Shown here: piece by piece, positions 26,743-35,937 of the stretch
How the letters are laid out: the number at the start of each line of letters is the position of its first letter
Position numbering within the stretch: the first letter of the stretch is position 1
Source: an uncultured Lachnospiraceae bacterium
Lineage (GTDB): Bacteria > Bacillota > Clostridia > Lachnospirales > Lachnospiraceae
Length of the DNA stretch: 64,000 bases
NCBI GenBank assembly: GCA_905235745.1
Contig: CAJOMN010000010.1
Span: forward strand, 1-64,000
Reading direction: 5' to 3'
Notes under the pieces: generated by a model
Database searches by the model: none
What the model was told of the DNA's origin: nothing
Seen by the model: only the letters and a program-made list of their open reading frames with translations
Translations under genes and position numbers: made by a program

Positions 26743-27621
26743 ATGGCATTTACTATTTTTACCGACAGCGGAGCTAATATCACTGACAAGGTAAGGGATC
26801 ATTACGGGATCATCATCATCCCCCTTACGCTTGTTATGGATGGCGAGGAAATGCAGCTTACAAGTTCCGAGAACTATGACTACGATGAGTATTATCAGAA
26901 ACTGAGGGACGGACTTAAGGTATCCACTTCACAGGTCAACCCCGATCAGTTTACCAAGGCTTTCCGCCCGGTGCTTGAGGGCGGCGGGGATATACTGTAT
27001 ATCGGACTGTCCGGAGGCGTTACCGGAACGCTGAATTCCGCCAGGATTGCAGCCGCGGATCTGCTGGAGGAATATCCCGACCGCAGGATAATTGTGATAG
27101 ATTCACTCGGGGCATCGCTCGGAGAGGGAATCCTTGTCGTGGAAGCCGCGCAGTGCCGCAAGAATGGTATGTCGCTCGAAGAGACGGCAGAACGGATAGA
27201 GTTCCAGAGATATTGTATGTATCAGGTCTTTGTTGTTGATGATCTGAAGCATCTGAAGAGAACCGGCAGGATAAGCGGAACGCTTGCCTCTCTTGGATCC
27301 ATGATGGATCTCAAGCCGATATTAAAGGGAGATACCGAAGGCAGGATCGTGGTGGAGTGCAAGGCGAGAGGCCGTAAACAGGCAATTAAGGCTCTTGCGG
27401 AAAAATACAGGGAGCTTGTTGTCAATCCCGAAGATCAGATTGTCGGCATATCATATGGCGGACTGCGCGAGGATGCTGTGCATCTTGCGAATCTGATCAG
27501 CAGGATCGCTGCGCCGAAGAAGATATGGATCGTGCCTCATGAACCCGTGACCGGATCACACGTCGGGCCGGGAATGCTCGCGCTGTATTTTAAAGGTAAA
27601 GATGACGTCAGGGTGTTTTAA
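26743..27621 (+). CDS. DegV family fatty-acid-binding protein
   Basis: A 292-residue EDD-fold protein that binds a fatty acid; in Firmicutes these (FakB) present fatty acids to FakA kinase. Signatures: FTDSGANITDKVRDHYGI at the start, STSQVNPDQF, LSGGVTGTLNSARIA, VIDSLGASLGEG, KHLKRTGRISG, and the C-terminal VTGSHVGPGMLALYF. No FakA gene is visible here, but plsC follows directly, consistent with membrane-lipid synthesis. AAAGGAG is 6 nt before ATG. Confidence 0.93.
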   Translation: MAFTIFTDSGANITDKVRDHYGIIIIPLTLVMDGEEMQLTSSENYDYDEYYQKLRDGLKVSTSQVNPDQFTKAFRPVLEGGGDILYIGLSGGVTGTLNSARIAAADLLEEYPDRRIIVIDSLGASLGEGILVVEAAQCRKNGMSLEETAERIEFQRYCMYQVFVVDDLKHLKRTGRISGTLASLGSMMDLKPILKGDTEGRIVVECKARGRKQAIKALAEKYRELVVNPEDQIVGISYGGLREDAVHLANLISRIAAPKKIWIVPHEPVTGSHVGPGMLALYFKGKDDVRVF

Positions 27622-27648
27622 CGGTGAACGGGTAAAAGGGGAGAAGTC

Positions 27649-28392
27649 ATGATAAGGTCTGTTCTGCTTGCAATAGTGATAATAATCTTTTTTATCGTTG
27701 TAATACCGTTTGAGCTGATCGGATATGTGATCGGATTGTTTTCGATGAAAGCAAGAAACTCATACATGAAAGTCGTGATGATGGTTGTTTTGTCGACGCT
27801 TGGTTTCCTGTCCGGCGCGAAGGTTACGTTTATCGGTATGGAAAAGATCCCGAAGGACCGGGCGGTTCTCTACGTTGCGAATCACCAGAGCTATTTTGAT
27901 GTCATACTGACTATCACAAAGCTTCCGGGACCGTTATGCTTCGTCGCCAAGGATTCATTTAAAAGGATACCGATATTTGCGCAGGGTCTCGCTCTGTACA
28001 ATACGCTGTTTATTGACAGGGATAACGTAAAGAATGCGCTCGGAACGATACTTGAAGCGATAGAGCGTGTCAGATCGGGGATGTCGGTATTTATCTTCCC
28101 GGAAGGGAGAAGAACGCGTGACGGCAAAATGGAAGAATTCAAGGAAGGCAGCATGAAGATTGCAACGAAAAGCGGCTGCCCGATAATTCCCGTGGCGATC
28201 ACCAATACATCGGAATTGTTTGAAAATCATATGCCGTGGGTTCACGCAGCCCCTGTTGTCGTTGAGATACTCGATCCGGTGTATCCGGAGGATTATGACA
28301 AGACCGAGATGAAACACCTCGGAAAGCTCTGCAAGGAGCGTATTGAAGCGGCAAGAGATGCCAACTATGAGAAATACTGTAAATCTCTGTAA
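27649..28392 (+). CDS. plsC: 1-acyl-sn-glycerol-3-phosphate acyltransferase
   Basis: Converts lysophosphatidic acid to phosphatidic acid at the membrane. The 247-residue protein has an N-terminal hydrophobic segment (residues 3-25), the catalytic NHQSYFD (HX4D) box, FIDRDN, and the glycerol-phosphate site FPEGRRTR. It follows degV by 27 bp with AGGGGAG. Its end overlaps the end of the minus-strand pyrC by 28 bp, so the two converge with no room for separate terminators. Confidence 0.94.
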   Translation: MIRSVLLAIVIIIFFIVVIPFELIGYVIGLFSMKARNSYMKVVMMVVLSTLGFLSGAKVTFIGMEKIPKDRAVLYVANHQSYFDVILTITKLPGPLCFVAKDSFKRIPIFAQGLALYNTLFIDRDNVKNALGTILEAIERVRSGMSVFIFPEGRRTRDGKMEEFKEGSMKIATKSGCPIIPVAITNTSELFENHMPWVHAAPVVVEILDPVYPEDYDKTEMKHLGKLCKERIEAARDANYEKYCKSL

Positions 28393-29651
28393 ATGACCTT
28401 TCCGCCGGCGATAGTGTATTTGATCCTTCCGTCAAATGTTTTCCCCAGAAACGGTGAATTGCACGATCTGGATCTTGATGAGGAATAAACGGTTGTCTCA
28501 TTAGGGGAGAAGATCATTATATCCGCGGGAGCGCCGGGAGAGAGTGTTCCGGCGTCCAGTCCGTACAGTCTTGCGGGATTCAGGCTCATCAGTTCGAACA
28601 GTTTTGCAAGGTCTATGATATCCCTTTTGACAAGAATCTCATATGCAAGCAAAAATGATGTTTCCAGACCGATTATGCCGCTCGGTGCCGATGCAAAATC
28701 AAGGGATTTTTCTTCGGGAGAGTGAGGGGCGTGATCGGTCGCTATCATATCTATCGTTCCGTCGGCAAGACCTTCCCGGATCGCTTCACGGTCGTCGAGC
28801 GAACGAAGAGGGGGATTCATCTTGGCATTAGTTCCGTATACGGATACTGCCGAATCCGTAAGAGTAAAGTGATGAGGGGTTGCCTCGGCATGGATGTTCG
28901 GATTGTCCTTCCTGGCCAGCCGGACGGCTTCTACTCCTTCGGCAGTACTGATATGCTGGATATCAAGTATGACGCCCGTATCGGCTGCTATATCAAGATC
29001 CCGCTTTATCATTGAGATCTCCGCCATTGGGTCGGAACCGGTAAGACCGAGCGCGGCTGCTGCGGCACCGGAATTGACACCGTTTTCGGTAATATAGGCG
29101 GGATCTTCTTCATGGAGCGATACGGGAACACCGAGCTTTGATATTCTGTCGAACGCTTCTCTTAGCAATACCGCATCCACTACCGGCCTGCCGTCGTCGG
29201 TAAACCCGACGGCACCTGCATCCCTTAGGGCTGCATAGTCGCACAGCTCTTTTCCGCACATTCCCTTTGTAACCGTAGCACATGTATAGATATGAATATC
29301 TTCATTTAAACCGCGGGAAATGACGTCGCGGACGATTTCGGGATCATCTATCGGCGGAGTCGTGTTTGCCATCATAACTACAGATGTAACACCGCCGGAA
29401 GCGGCGGCACATGCCCCTGTATGAATGTCTTCTTTGCGGGTCTGTCCGGGATCGCGGAAATGAACATGTACATCAACCAGTCCGGGACCGGCGATAAGAC
29501 CTGTGCCGTCTATTATCTCTTCTTCGGGATCACATGAAGAAGGATCACCGCAGCTGTCCGGGGATATGATCTTTCCGTCTCTTACATATATATCCGTCAC
29601 TTCGTCCGTGCCGTTTGCCGGGTCTATGACTCTTATGTTCCGAATCCTCAT
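28365..29651 (-). CDS. pyrC: dihydroorotase
   Basis: Closes carbamoyl-aspartate to dihydroorotate in pyrimidine synthesis. The 428-residue class I (long) enzyme has the zinc motif DVHVHFRDPGQTRKED, the NTTPP strand, HEEDP, and DMIATDHAPHSPEEK. It is separated from pyrK/pyrD (31.3-33.0 kb) and in the opposite direction, with the sensor-like gene in between. The last 28 bp overlap plsC. Start at ATG 29651 with a GGAAGGACAAACGG upstream region. Confidence 0.96.
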   Translation of the reverse strand: MRIRNIRVIDPANGTDEVTDIYVRDGKIISPDSCGDPSSCDPEEEIIDGTGLIAGPGLVDVHVHFRDPGQTRKEDIHTGACAAASGGVTSVVMMANTTPPIDDPEIVRDVISRGLNEDIHIYTCATVTKGMCGKELCDYAALRDAGAVGFTDDGRPVVDAVLLREAFDRISKLGVPVSLHEEDPAYITENGVNSGAAAAALGLTGSDPMAEISMIKRDLDIAADTGVILDIQHISTAEGVEAVRLARKDNPNIHAEATPHHFTLTDSAVSVYGTNAKMNPPLRSLDDREAIREGLADGTIDMIATDHAPHSPEEKSLDFASAPSGIIGLETSFLLAYEILVKRDIIDLAKLFELMSLNPARLYGLDAGTLSPGAPADIMIFSPNETTVYSSSRSRSCNSPFLGKTFDGRIKYTIAGGKVIYRDLQYFS

Positions 29652-29695
29652 GTCCGTTTGTCCTTCCTATACGGGTAATGCCCCATAATTATACA

Positions 29696-29743
29696 CTATC
29701 GTAAACGAAATAAATATGGTGAACGAATCTAACGCATTTACTA
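29696..29743. promoter_or_regulatory. TAGTRAACG-N9-CGTTYACTA-type dyad between pyrC and the sensor-like gene
   Basis: TGGTGAACG (29717-29725), nine bases, CATTTACTA (29735-29743) followed by TAG. A further half-site, CGTAAACG, lies at 29700-29706. The region is the divergent promoter space of pyrC (minus) and 29823 (plus). Confidence 0.45.
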
Positions 29744-29822
29744 TAGATACTATACATTATTATATCCATTTGATAAAATGAATATACCCATAAACATTGA
29801 TTTTCGGTAAAGGAGATAACAT

Positions 29823-31196
29823 ATGGAACCTCTGTTTTCCCCCGATATCCACGTATTGTATGAACACAGCAAGATCCCGCTCGCAATCTTCTATGCTGAT
29901 GGCGACAGGTTCCATGCGTATCTGGTTTCGGAAGGCTTCTGCAGGATGCATGAGGCGACTGCCGAGGAAATGCTGGATTTGCTTAACCGGGATGAGCCGT
30001 TTGATAATATTGTGGAAAAAGAAGAGATGCAAAAGGCAATATATGATTTTTCCCGTAACGAAACGGTATATAATGTTGTCTTTCATGAGAAGATCGACCG
30101 CAATGGTAAGATCATGACAATACACGCGATAGGTGAACACGAATATACAAGAGACGGAAGAAGATACAGCATAATCAGATATGATGAAATATCGGATACT
30201 TCACGGCATTTTCTGTTCAGGGACGAGGAGAGGGAAATAGCCGAGCGCAACAGGCTTTACGCAGAGATAGACGACGCAATTGCCAGAAGCTACACATCTG
30301 TTGTATATGTGAACACGGATGATCTGACGGTTGAACCGGTCCGTCTGAACCGGTACGGCAAGCCGCTTGAAGAGGTGACCAAGAATGACCGGTCTTTGCG
30401 TAATGTTATCGATACCTATGTAAAGGCTCTTGTATATTGTGATGACATGCAGGGAGTGCTCCGCTTTGGCGATTATGATTATGTAATAAAGGCTCTTGAG
30501 GAGAACAATCCGCTTTATCACACATATCGCACGGTTCGCGACGGCAGGATAGTATACTACAGACTCAAGATAGTTCCTTTTGATGACGGCAGGAAGCTAA
30601 TATACGGGTTTGAATATTTTGACGATCAGATGCGCGAAAGGCTTGCGCGCAAGACGGAATACGAAACGCAGATGACGCTGCTTGCCGGGCTGTCATGTGA
30701 ATATGATTCCGTCTGGCTTGTGGATGCCGGGCTGCATCATGCCAAATTTATCAGAAGCAATATGGATCCCGGGATCTCGGAGATCATGCATGCTGAGAAA
30801 GAGGGTAATTATGAAACGCTGTTTGGCAATTACATAGAAAAGTACGTTGTTGACGAAGATCGCGAAAGGCTGTATTCCCAGATAAACCTGAGCAATCTGA
30901 TGCGGGTTACAAATGAGGACGAGATCTATCACATTAATTATTACAGGATAAATCCCGAGAACGAGAAAAATCATATGCAGTTTTGCGTTGCAAAGGTTAC
31001 CGATGAAAGCGGTGTTGTCAGGTTTGTGATGGGATTCAGAAATATCGATACCATAACCGACAACGAAGGGAGAGGGCATACAAAAAATACCGGGCGATAC
31101 GATCCTCCAAAGGCCGCAGATCCTCAGGACAGCAGTTATTATATGCAGGAAGGACATGACCGCAGAAGAGACTGGAAAAAGGGACCGGTAAGCTGA
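29823..31196 (+). CDS. orphan PAS-like sensor protein without an output domain
   Basis: A 457-residue soluble protein with no membrane segment. It looks like the sensory part of Lachnospiraceae GGDEF/EAL-type signalling proteins: an N-terminal PAS-like module (LYEHSKIPLAIFYADGDRFHAYLVSEGFCRMH), then further PAS-like repeats (SVVYVNTDDLTVEPVRLNRYG; TLLAGLSCEYDSVWLVDAGLHHAKFIRSN) and VVRFVMGFRNIDTI, which in homologous proteins immediately precedes the GGDEF domain. Here the GGDEF domain is missing and the protein ends in a ~45-residue Lys/Arg/Asp-rich tail. Good ribosome site AAAGGAG; its promoter region has a member of the repeated palindrome. It may titrate a ligand or partner, or be a truncated signalling protein. 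Confidence 0.55.
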   Translation: MEPLFSPDIHVLYEHSKIPLAIFYADGDRFHAYLVSEGFCRMHEATAEEMLDLLNRDEPFDNIVEKEEMQKAIYDFSRNETVYNVVFHEKIDRNGKIMTIHAIGEHEYTRDGRRYSIIRYDEISDTSRHFLFRDEEREIAERNRLYAEIDDAIARSYTSVVYVNTDDLTVEPVRLNRYGKPLEEVTKNDRSLRNVIDTYVKALVYCDDMQGVLRFGDYDYVIKALEENNPLYHTYRTVRDGRIVYYRLKIVPFDDGRKLIYGFEYFDDQMRERLARKTEYETQMTLLAGLSCEYDSVWLVDAGLHHAKFIRSNMDPGISEIMHAEKEGNYETLFGNYIEKYVVDEDRERLYSQINLSNLMRVTNEDEIYHINYYRINPENEKNHMQFCVAKVTDESGVVRFVMGFRNIDTITDNEGRGHTKNTGRYDPPKAADPQDSSYYMQEGHDRRRDWKKGPVS

Positions 31197-31307
31197 CTGC
31201 TATCATTACGATATGCAAACAGGAAAGTCCGAAATATTTGAAAAATCCGCAACAATCGGCTATACTAAAGACAAAGTGGGAAAGTGTATCTATCGGTTAG
31301 TCGGATT

Positions 31308-32099
31308 ATGAAGATCAAGGAAACAGCAACCATTATCTCGCAGGAGTGCCTGTGCAGAAATGTCTATTCAATGTGGATCGCAGCAAATGCTGCGGAACAT
31401 GCGCTTGCGGGGCAGTTCATATCGGTATATTCAAACAGTGACGCAAGGCTGCTGCCGAGACCGATAAGTATATGCGAGATTGATAATACCAATAAGCCCG
31501 GAAAGATACGTCTCGTATACAGGGTTGCGGGAGCGGGAACGGAAGAGTTCTCGCATATGACAGCAGGAGACAGGCTTGATATATTGGGACCGCTCGGAAA
31601 CGGATTCCTTGCCCCGGTTCCGGATAAGATAACCCCGGGGGTTGTCGCGCTTCTTATCGGGGGAGGTATCGGGATACCTCCGATGCTTGAGCTGGCAAAG
31701 AGTCTGCCGTGCAGCGTTGTAACGGTTGCCGGATACAGAAGCGGCAAGGAAATGTTCCTTACGGATGACCTTGAGCGTGCAGGAAAGCTCATCATAGCAA
31801 CAGATGACGGAAGCGTTGGGACGGGCGGAACCGTCATTGATGCAGTAGGAGAAGCGAAGATTGCGGCGGATATGATCTTCGCCTGCGGTCCGAAGCCTAT
31901 GTTAAAAGGCGTAAAAGATCTGGCATATAACATGGGGATTCCCGCATATATCTCGATGGAGGAGCGGATGGCATGCGGAGTAGGTGCGTGCCTCGGATGT
32001 GTATGTGAATCCACACTTGTCGATGACCATTCAAAGGTCAACAACAAGCGGGTTTGCGCAGACGGTCCCGTATTTGATGCATCGGAGGTGGTACTGTGA
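31308..32099 (+). CDS. pyrK: dihydroorotate dehydrogenase B, electron-transfer subunit
   Basis: Passes electrons from dihydroorotate via FAD and a [2Fe-2S] cluster to NAD+. The 263-residue protein has the ferredoxin-reductase-like FAD region (LLPRPISICEID, LVYRVAGAGTEEFS), the NAD site LLIGGGIGIPPMLELAKSL, FACGPKPML, and the cluster cysteines in MACGVGACLGCVC..RVCADGPVF. ATG 31308 gives the usual start; a GTG at 31284 would add eight residues. It overlaps pyrD by 4 nt (GTGAA). Confidence 0.95.
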   Translation: MKIKETATIISQECLCRNVYSMWIAANAAEHALAGQFISVYSNSDARLLPRPISICEIDNTNKPGKIRLVYRVAGAGTEEFSHMTAGDRLDILGPLGNGFLAPVPDKITPGVVALLIGGGIGIPPMLELAKSLPCSVVTVAGYRSGKEMFLTDDLERAGKLIIATDDGSVGTGGTVIDAVGEAKIAADMIFACGPKPMLKGVKDLAYNMGIPAYISMEERMACGVGACLGCVCESTLVDDHSKVNNKRVCADGPVFDASEVVL

Positions 32100-33013
32100 A
32101 TACCTCGGTAAGCATTGCGGGAGTTGAGTTCAGGAATCCGGTCATGACGGCATCGGGAACGTTCGGTTCGGGAATGGAGTACGGAGAGTTCGTTGACCTT
32201 AACAGGCTGGGAGCGGTCGTAACCAAGGGAGTGAGCCTTGAACCGTGGAGTGGCAATCCTGTGCCGAGGGTGGCGGAGACCTATGGCGGAATGCTTAACG
32301 CGATAGGGCTTCAGAATCCGGGAATAGATACCTTTATCAAGAGAGATCTTGCTTTTCTGTCAGAGTATGATACGAAGATAATAGTAAACGTTTGCGGCAG
32401 GACGATAGAGGAGTACGTTGGCGTTGTTGAACGGCTCTCGGATACAAATGCCGACATGCTTGAGATAAATGTAAGCTGTCCGAACGTCAAGGAAGGAGCA
32501 ATCGCTTTCGGGCAGGATCCCGATGCTCTTGCGGACATAACGAGGCAGATCAAGAAGAAGGCAAAGCAGCCGGTGATCATGAAGCTTTCGCCGAATGTTA
32601 CCGATATAGCACTTATGGCGAAGGTTTGCGAAGATGCCGGGGCTGATGCCGTTTCGATGATAAATACGATAACGGGAATGAAGATCGATATAAACAGACG
32701 TCGATTCGTTCTTGCAAATAAGACAGGAGGTCTTTCCGGTCCCGCGATCAAACCGGTTGCTGTCCGTATGGTATATCAGGCGGCGCAGGCGGTCAAGATC
32801 CCGATAATCGGAATGGGAGGAATAGCATCCGCAGAGGATGCGTTGGAATTCATTATGGCAGGGGCTACGGCGGTCGCCGTGGGAGCCGCAAATTTTACAG
32901 ACCCGTATACGACTGTAAAGGTCATCGAAGGTATCGGGCAATATATGGCAGACAACGGTGTTGACGACATTAATGAACTGACAGGATGCGTAACGGATAG
33001 TGTACCAATATAA
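32096..33013 (+). CDS. pyrD: dihydroorotate dehydrogenase B, catalytic subunit
   Basis: FMN enzyme that oxidises dihydroorotate to orotate together with PyrK. The 305-residue protein has the class 1B catalytic loop with Cys (EINVSCPNVKEGA), the substrate-binding NAIGLQNPG and NTITGMKIDI, and the FMN phosphate site GMGGIASAEDALEFIMAGATAV. It begins with GTG at 32096 (GGAGGTG at 32085-32091), overlapping pyrK. pyrC is 3.4 kb away on the other strand. Confidence 0.96.
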   Translation: MNTSVSIAGVEFRNPVMTASGTFGSGMEYGEFVDLNRLGAVVTKGVSLEPWSGNPVPRVAETYGGMLNAIGLQNPGIDTFIKRDLAFLSEYDTKIIVNVCGRTIEEYVGVVERLSDTNADMLEINVSCPNVKEGAIAFGQDPDALADITRQIKKKAKQPVIMKLSPNVTDIALMAKVCEDAGADAVSMINTITGMKIDINRRRFVLANKTGGLSGPAIKPVAVRMVYQAAQAVKIPIIGMGGIASAEDALEFIMAGATAVAVGAANFTDPYTTVKVIEGIGQYMADNGVDDINELTGCVTDSVPI

Positions 33014-33063
33014 TTTGTTTGGTTCGCAATAGCATATGAGGGGATCGAAAGGAGGAACAGATC

Positions 33064-33816
33064 ATGATGCAGATAGGCGGAGTTGATAATCTTGTATTGA
33101 AACAGGTTAAGCTTCCTTCGGAATTTGAAGAGGAAGACAGGAAGGTACGGCTGCAGGAAGATCAGAATAAGGCTTCCGAGGATACAAAGGCACAACGTGA
33201 GGCAGATTCCGCACGGGACGAGGAGGTTGAAAAGTCTACGTACGGAGATGTTGTCGGCCGCTCTTCGGACGGTGACACGACCCGCGTGAAACAGGATGCT
33301 GTCGAGGCGCTTGATACCGGGATGGTATTCAGGAAGGAAGATCAGGGCGAAAGCCTTATGGAATATAACCGGGATCAGCTTACCGCTATGCTTGACCGGG
33401 GAGATATAACCGATAACCAGTACGATCACGAAATAACCAGACGTGACGAGATCATGGAAAAGGACGAAGAGTCCGCTTTTGCCAAATCCAATGCGGAAAT
33501 GATCGAAAAGCAGAAGGAAGAGGCCGAGAAGAAGGCACAGGAGAAGGCAAAGGAACGGCTCGATGAACTCCAGGGCAAGAACGATAAAGAGAACGGTAAC
33601 AATAACGCCGTTACGAACGTTAACGAGGAAAAGGAAAAAGACGAAAACAACAATATCCGGAGACTTGAGAACGGAATGAATATGCTCGCAGCAGGCGAGA
33701 AGAGTCTTGAGATCGAGGAAGATGCCGTAAATACCGCCGCCCAGAACGGCAGGAGCGAGATAATAGACCAGATACTCAACCCTGAGGAAGGTTCTCTTAA
33801 GGTTATCATCCAGTAA
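33064..33816 (+). CDS. hypothetical highly charged coiled-coil protein
   Basis: A 250-residue protein, about half charged residues, with no membrane segment or cysteine. A long helix (residues ~140-175, MIEKQKEEAEKKAQEKAKERLDEL) should form a coiled coil, followed by an Asn-rich hinge and a second helical part (LENGMNMLAAGEKSLEIEED). The first part contains MEYNRDQLTAMLDRGDIT. Strong ribosome site (AAAGGAGG). It lies between pyrD and ispE without a clear link to either. I do not recognise the family. Confidence 0.6.
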   Translation: MMQIGGVDNLVLKQVKLPSEFEEEDRKVRLQEDQNKASEDTKAQREADSARDEEVEKSTYGDVVGRSSDGDTTRVKQDAVEALDTGMVFRKEDQGESLMEYNRDQLTAMLDRGDITDNQYDHEITRRDEIMEKDEESAFAKSNAEMIEKQKEEAEKKAQEKAKERLDELQGKNDKENGNNNAVTNVNEEKEKDENNNIRRLENGMNMLAAGEKSLEIEEDAVNTAAQNGRSEIIDQILNPEEGSLKVIIQ

Positions 33817-33835
33817 GCGCACTAAGCATTGATAT

Positions 33836-34723
33836 ATGAGAATAAATGCATATGCAAAAATCAATATCGGGCTGGACGTCATCGGATGCCGGCCCGATGG
33901 ATATCATGAAGTCCGTATGATAATGCAGTCCATAGGACTTCATGATGTTTTGTATGTGGAAAGGACAGATACTCCGGGAGTCAGAATAGCTACAGAGCGG
34001 GACGATCTGCCGGCCGGAGAAGATAATCTCATATATAAGGCGGCAAAGCTTATCATGGATGAGTATGATCTTCCGGGCGGTATAGACGTAAGACTTGACA
34101 AGAACATACCTGTTGCCGCCGGACTTGCCGGAGGAAGCACTGATGCCGCCGCGACTATCATTGCGGTAAACGAGCTGTATGGTCTGGGTCTGTCCAGGGA
34201 AGAGCTTATGAATATGGCAGTACGTATAGGAGCGGACGTTCCGTTCTGTATTATCGGAGGCTGCGCGATCGCGGAAGGAATCGGAGAGGTACTCACTCCG
34301 GTCGATTCAAAGCTCAACTGCCGTGTACTTCTTGCCAAGCCTGCTGACAGCGTATCCACCAGGTACGTATATGAACACCTTGACAGCGCATGCATATGTC
34401 ATCCCGATACGGATGCCATTGCCGAAGGACTCCGGGAAGGAGATATCGAAAAGGTTGCGCGCAATATGGGAAATGTTCTTGAGAATGTAACCGCGCCATT
34501 AGTTCCGGCAATAGGCCGTATAGAGGATATATTGGAGGACTGTGACGGCTGCGTCAGAACGATGATGAGCGGAAGCGGTTCGACTGTATTCGGACTGTTT
34601 TATCCCGAAGCACCCGAAGAAGCGATAAAAACAGCTTATGAAAGAGTCAGGGAATCGGGATATGCTGCCGAATTGTACATTACCGGTCTGTATAACGGTA
34701 AGGAGACTTCATGGATGAACTGA
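33836..34723 (+). CDS. ispE: 4-diphosphocytidyl-2-C-methyl-D-erythritol kinase
   Basis: Fourth enzyme of the MEP isoprenoid pathway; a GHMP kinase of 295 residues. It begins RINAYAKINIGLDV, has the ATP-binding loop PVAAGLAGGSTDAAATI, GADVPFCIIGGCAIAEGIGE, and the C-terminal MMSGSGSTVFGLF. The final 13 nt overlap the start of a GntR regulator gene. No strong ribosome site is visible before the ATG. Confidence 0.95.
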   Translation: MRINAYAKINIGLDVIGCRPDGYHEVRMIMQSIGLHDVLYVERTDTPGVRIATERDDLPAGEDNLIYKAAKLIMDEYDLPGGIDVRLDKNIPVAAGLAGGSTDAAATIIAVNELYGLGLSREELMNMAVRIGADVPFCIIGGCAIAEGIGEVLTPVDSKLNCRVLLAKPADSVSTRYVYEHLDSACICHPDTDAIAEGLREGDIEKVARNMGNVLENVTAPLVPAIGRIEDILEDCDGCVRTMMSGSGSTVFGLFYPEAPEEAIKTAYERVRESGYAAELYITGLYNGKETSWMN

Positions 34724-35382
34724 AACTTCAGATGGACATGGATGAATATCTGCCTCTTCGTGACGTTGTATTCAATACTCTCCGGCAGGGAATACTCACG
34801 GGAGTACTGAAGCCCGGAGAGAGGTTGATGGAGATCCATCTTGCGGAAAGGCTCGGTGTTTCAAGGACTCCGATAAGGGAAGCTATCAGGATGCTGGAGC
34901 TGGAGGGCCTTGTTACAATGGTTCCCAGACGCGGCGCCGAGGTAGCAAGGATCAGCAAACAGGATATAAGAGACGTCCTGGAGGTAAGGCTGGCACTTGA
35001 TTCTCTTGCCACGAAGCTTGCGTGCAAGAGGATAACCGCGGAACAGAAGGAAGAACTCCTTGTCACACAAAAAGCATTCGAGGATGCGGTTGCTTCCGGT
35101 GATTTTACACAGATTGCGCAGGCAGACGTCAGATTTCATGATGTGATACTTGCGGCATCACATAACAAGCGGCTCGTGCAGATGGTTAATAACCTTGCAG
35201 AGAGAATATACAGATACAGGCTTGAATATATCAAGGATTCCGCCAATCATACAAGGCTTATCGAGGAGCATGCCAAGATTACGGATTGCGTGATCAAGGG
35301 AGACGAGGGAAGCGCGTGTATTGCTGCCGAGATTCATATAGTGAATCAGGAAAACGATATGCTCAAATCTCTTGAACTATAG
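34711..35382 (+). CDS. GntR-family regulator, FCD (FadR) subfamily
   Basis: A 223-residue repressor. Residues 15-80 are the winged helix (FNTLRQGILTGVLKPGERLMEIHL, LGVSRTPIREAIRMLELEGL, RRGAEVA). The FCD ligand domain follows with the metal/acid ligands spread in VRLALDSLATKLA, ADVRFHDVILAASHN and IIEEHAKI-like ARLIEEHAKI positions. Such regulators respond to organic acids, sugar acids or amino acids; the target here is unknown. It overlaps ispE by 13 nt, suggesting co-transcription rather than a functional tie. Confidence 0.88.
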   Translation: MDELKLQMDMDEYLPLRDVVFNTLRQGILTGVLKPGERLMEIHLAERLGVSRTPIREAIRMLELEGLVTMVPRRGAEVARISKQDIRDVLEVRLALDSLATKLACKRITAEQKEELLVTQKAFEDAVASGDFTQIAQADVRFHDVILAASHNKRLVQMVNNLAERIYRYRLEYIKDSANHTRLIEEHAKITDCVIKGDEGSACIAAEIHIVNQENDMLKSLEL

Positions 35383-35412
35383 TCGGTGCGGGTCTGAGCA
35401 GACAGAAGGATA

Positions 35413-35859
35413 ATGATGGACAAAGATGTATGGGTATCGGTCGCCGGACTGCAGTTCGGCGATAATCCCGATGGCGAGAAGATAGAGATATTTACTCCGG
35501 GAAGCTATTACAAGAAGAATAATCACCACTATGTTCTATATGATGAGATAGGAGAAGGTGCCGACGAGGTTACGAAGAATGTCGTAAGATTTGACGGGGA
35601 TATGCTTTCGATCAGCAAATCCGGATTTACGAACGTCGAGATGGTCTTCGAGAAGAACAAACGGAGTATGACCAATTATGTCACTCCGTACGGAACGCTT
35701 CTTGTTGGGATCGATACAGACAATATAGATATCAGGGAAAACGATGATTCGATCGATATTGATATTGATTATGCGCTTGATATCAATTACGAGCATCTTG
35801 CAAACTGCAGGATAAAGATGGAGATCAAGAATTCGGTTTCAATAGATGACGGTATGTGA
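35413..35859 (+). CDS. DUF1934 family beta-barrel protein
   Basis: A 148-residue protein with the family pattern: VSVAGLQ at the start, EIFTPGSYYKKNNHHYVLYDE, RFDGDMLSISKSGF, then MVFEKNKRSMTNYVTPYGTLLVGIDT and a terminal YALDINYEHLANCRIKMEIKN. DUF1934 proteins are calycin-like small barrels common in Firmicutes, often near argS or rpoE, with unknown ligand. The start context is AGAAGGATA. Confidence 0.8.
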   Translation: MMDKDVWVSVAGLQFGDNPDGEKIEIFTPGSYYKKNNHHYVLYDEIGEGADEVTKNVVRFDGDMLSISKSGFTNVEMVFEKNKRSMTNYVTPYGTLLVGIDTDNIDIRENDDSIDIDIDYALDINYEHLANCRIKMEIKNSVSIDDGM

Positions 35860-35887
35860 TACAATCATCTGTATTGTTCGGTGGTTA

Positions 35888-35919
35888 TATAAACGCATTT
35901 ATTTGATGCGTTTACCATA
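35888..35919. promoter_or_regulatory. TAAACGCAT-N7-ATGCGTTTA dyad
   Basis: Perfect 9-bp arms at 35890-35898 and 35906-35914, followed by CCATAG and the AGGAG of the next gene. It shares TAAACGCATTTA with the dyad before the chemoreceptor gene (57401-57411), so it may be a spaced variant of the same site; it could also act as a hairpin. Confidence 0.4.
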
Positions 35920-35937
35920 GTAAGGAGAATTGTATAA

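Noticed and set aside
32776-33882. 368-codon open frame on the minus strand
   Set aside because: It is the antisense of pyrD's end, the coiled-coil gene and ispE's start; the product is Leu/Phe/Ile-rich shadow sequence with no family signature or ribosome site.
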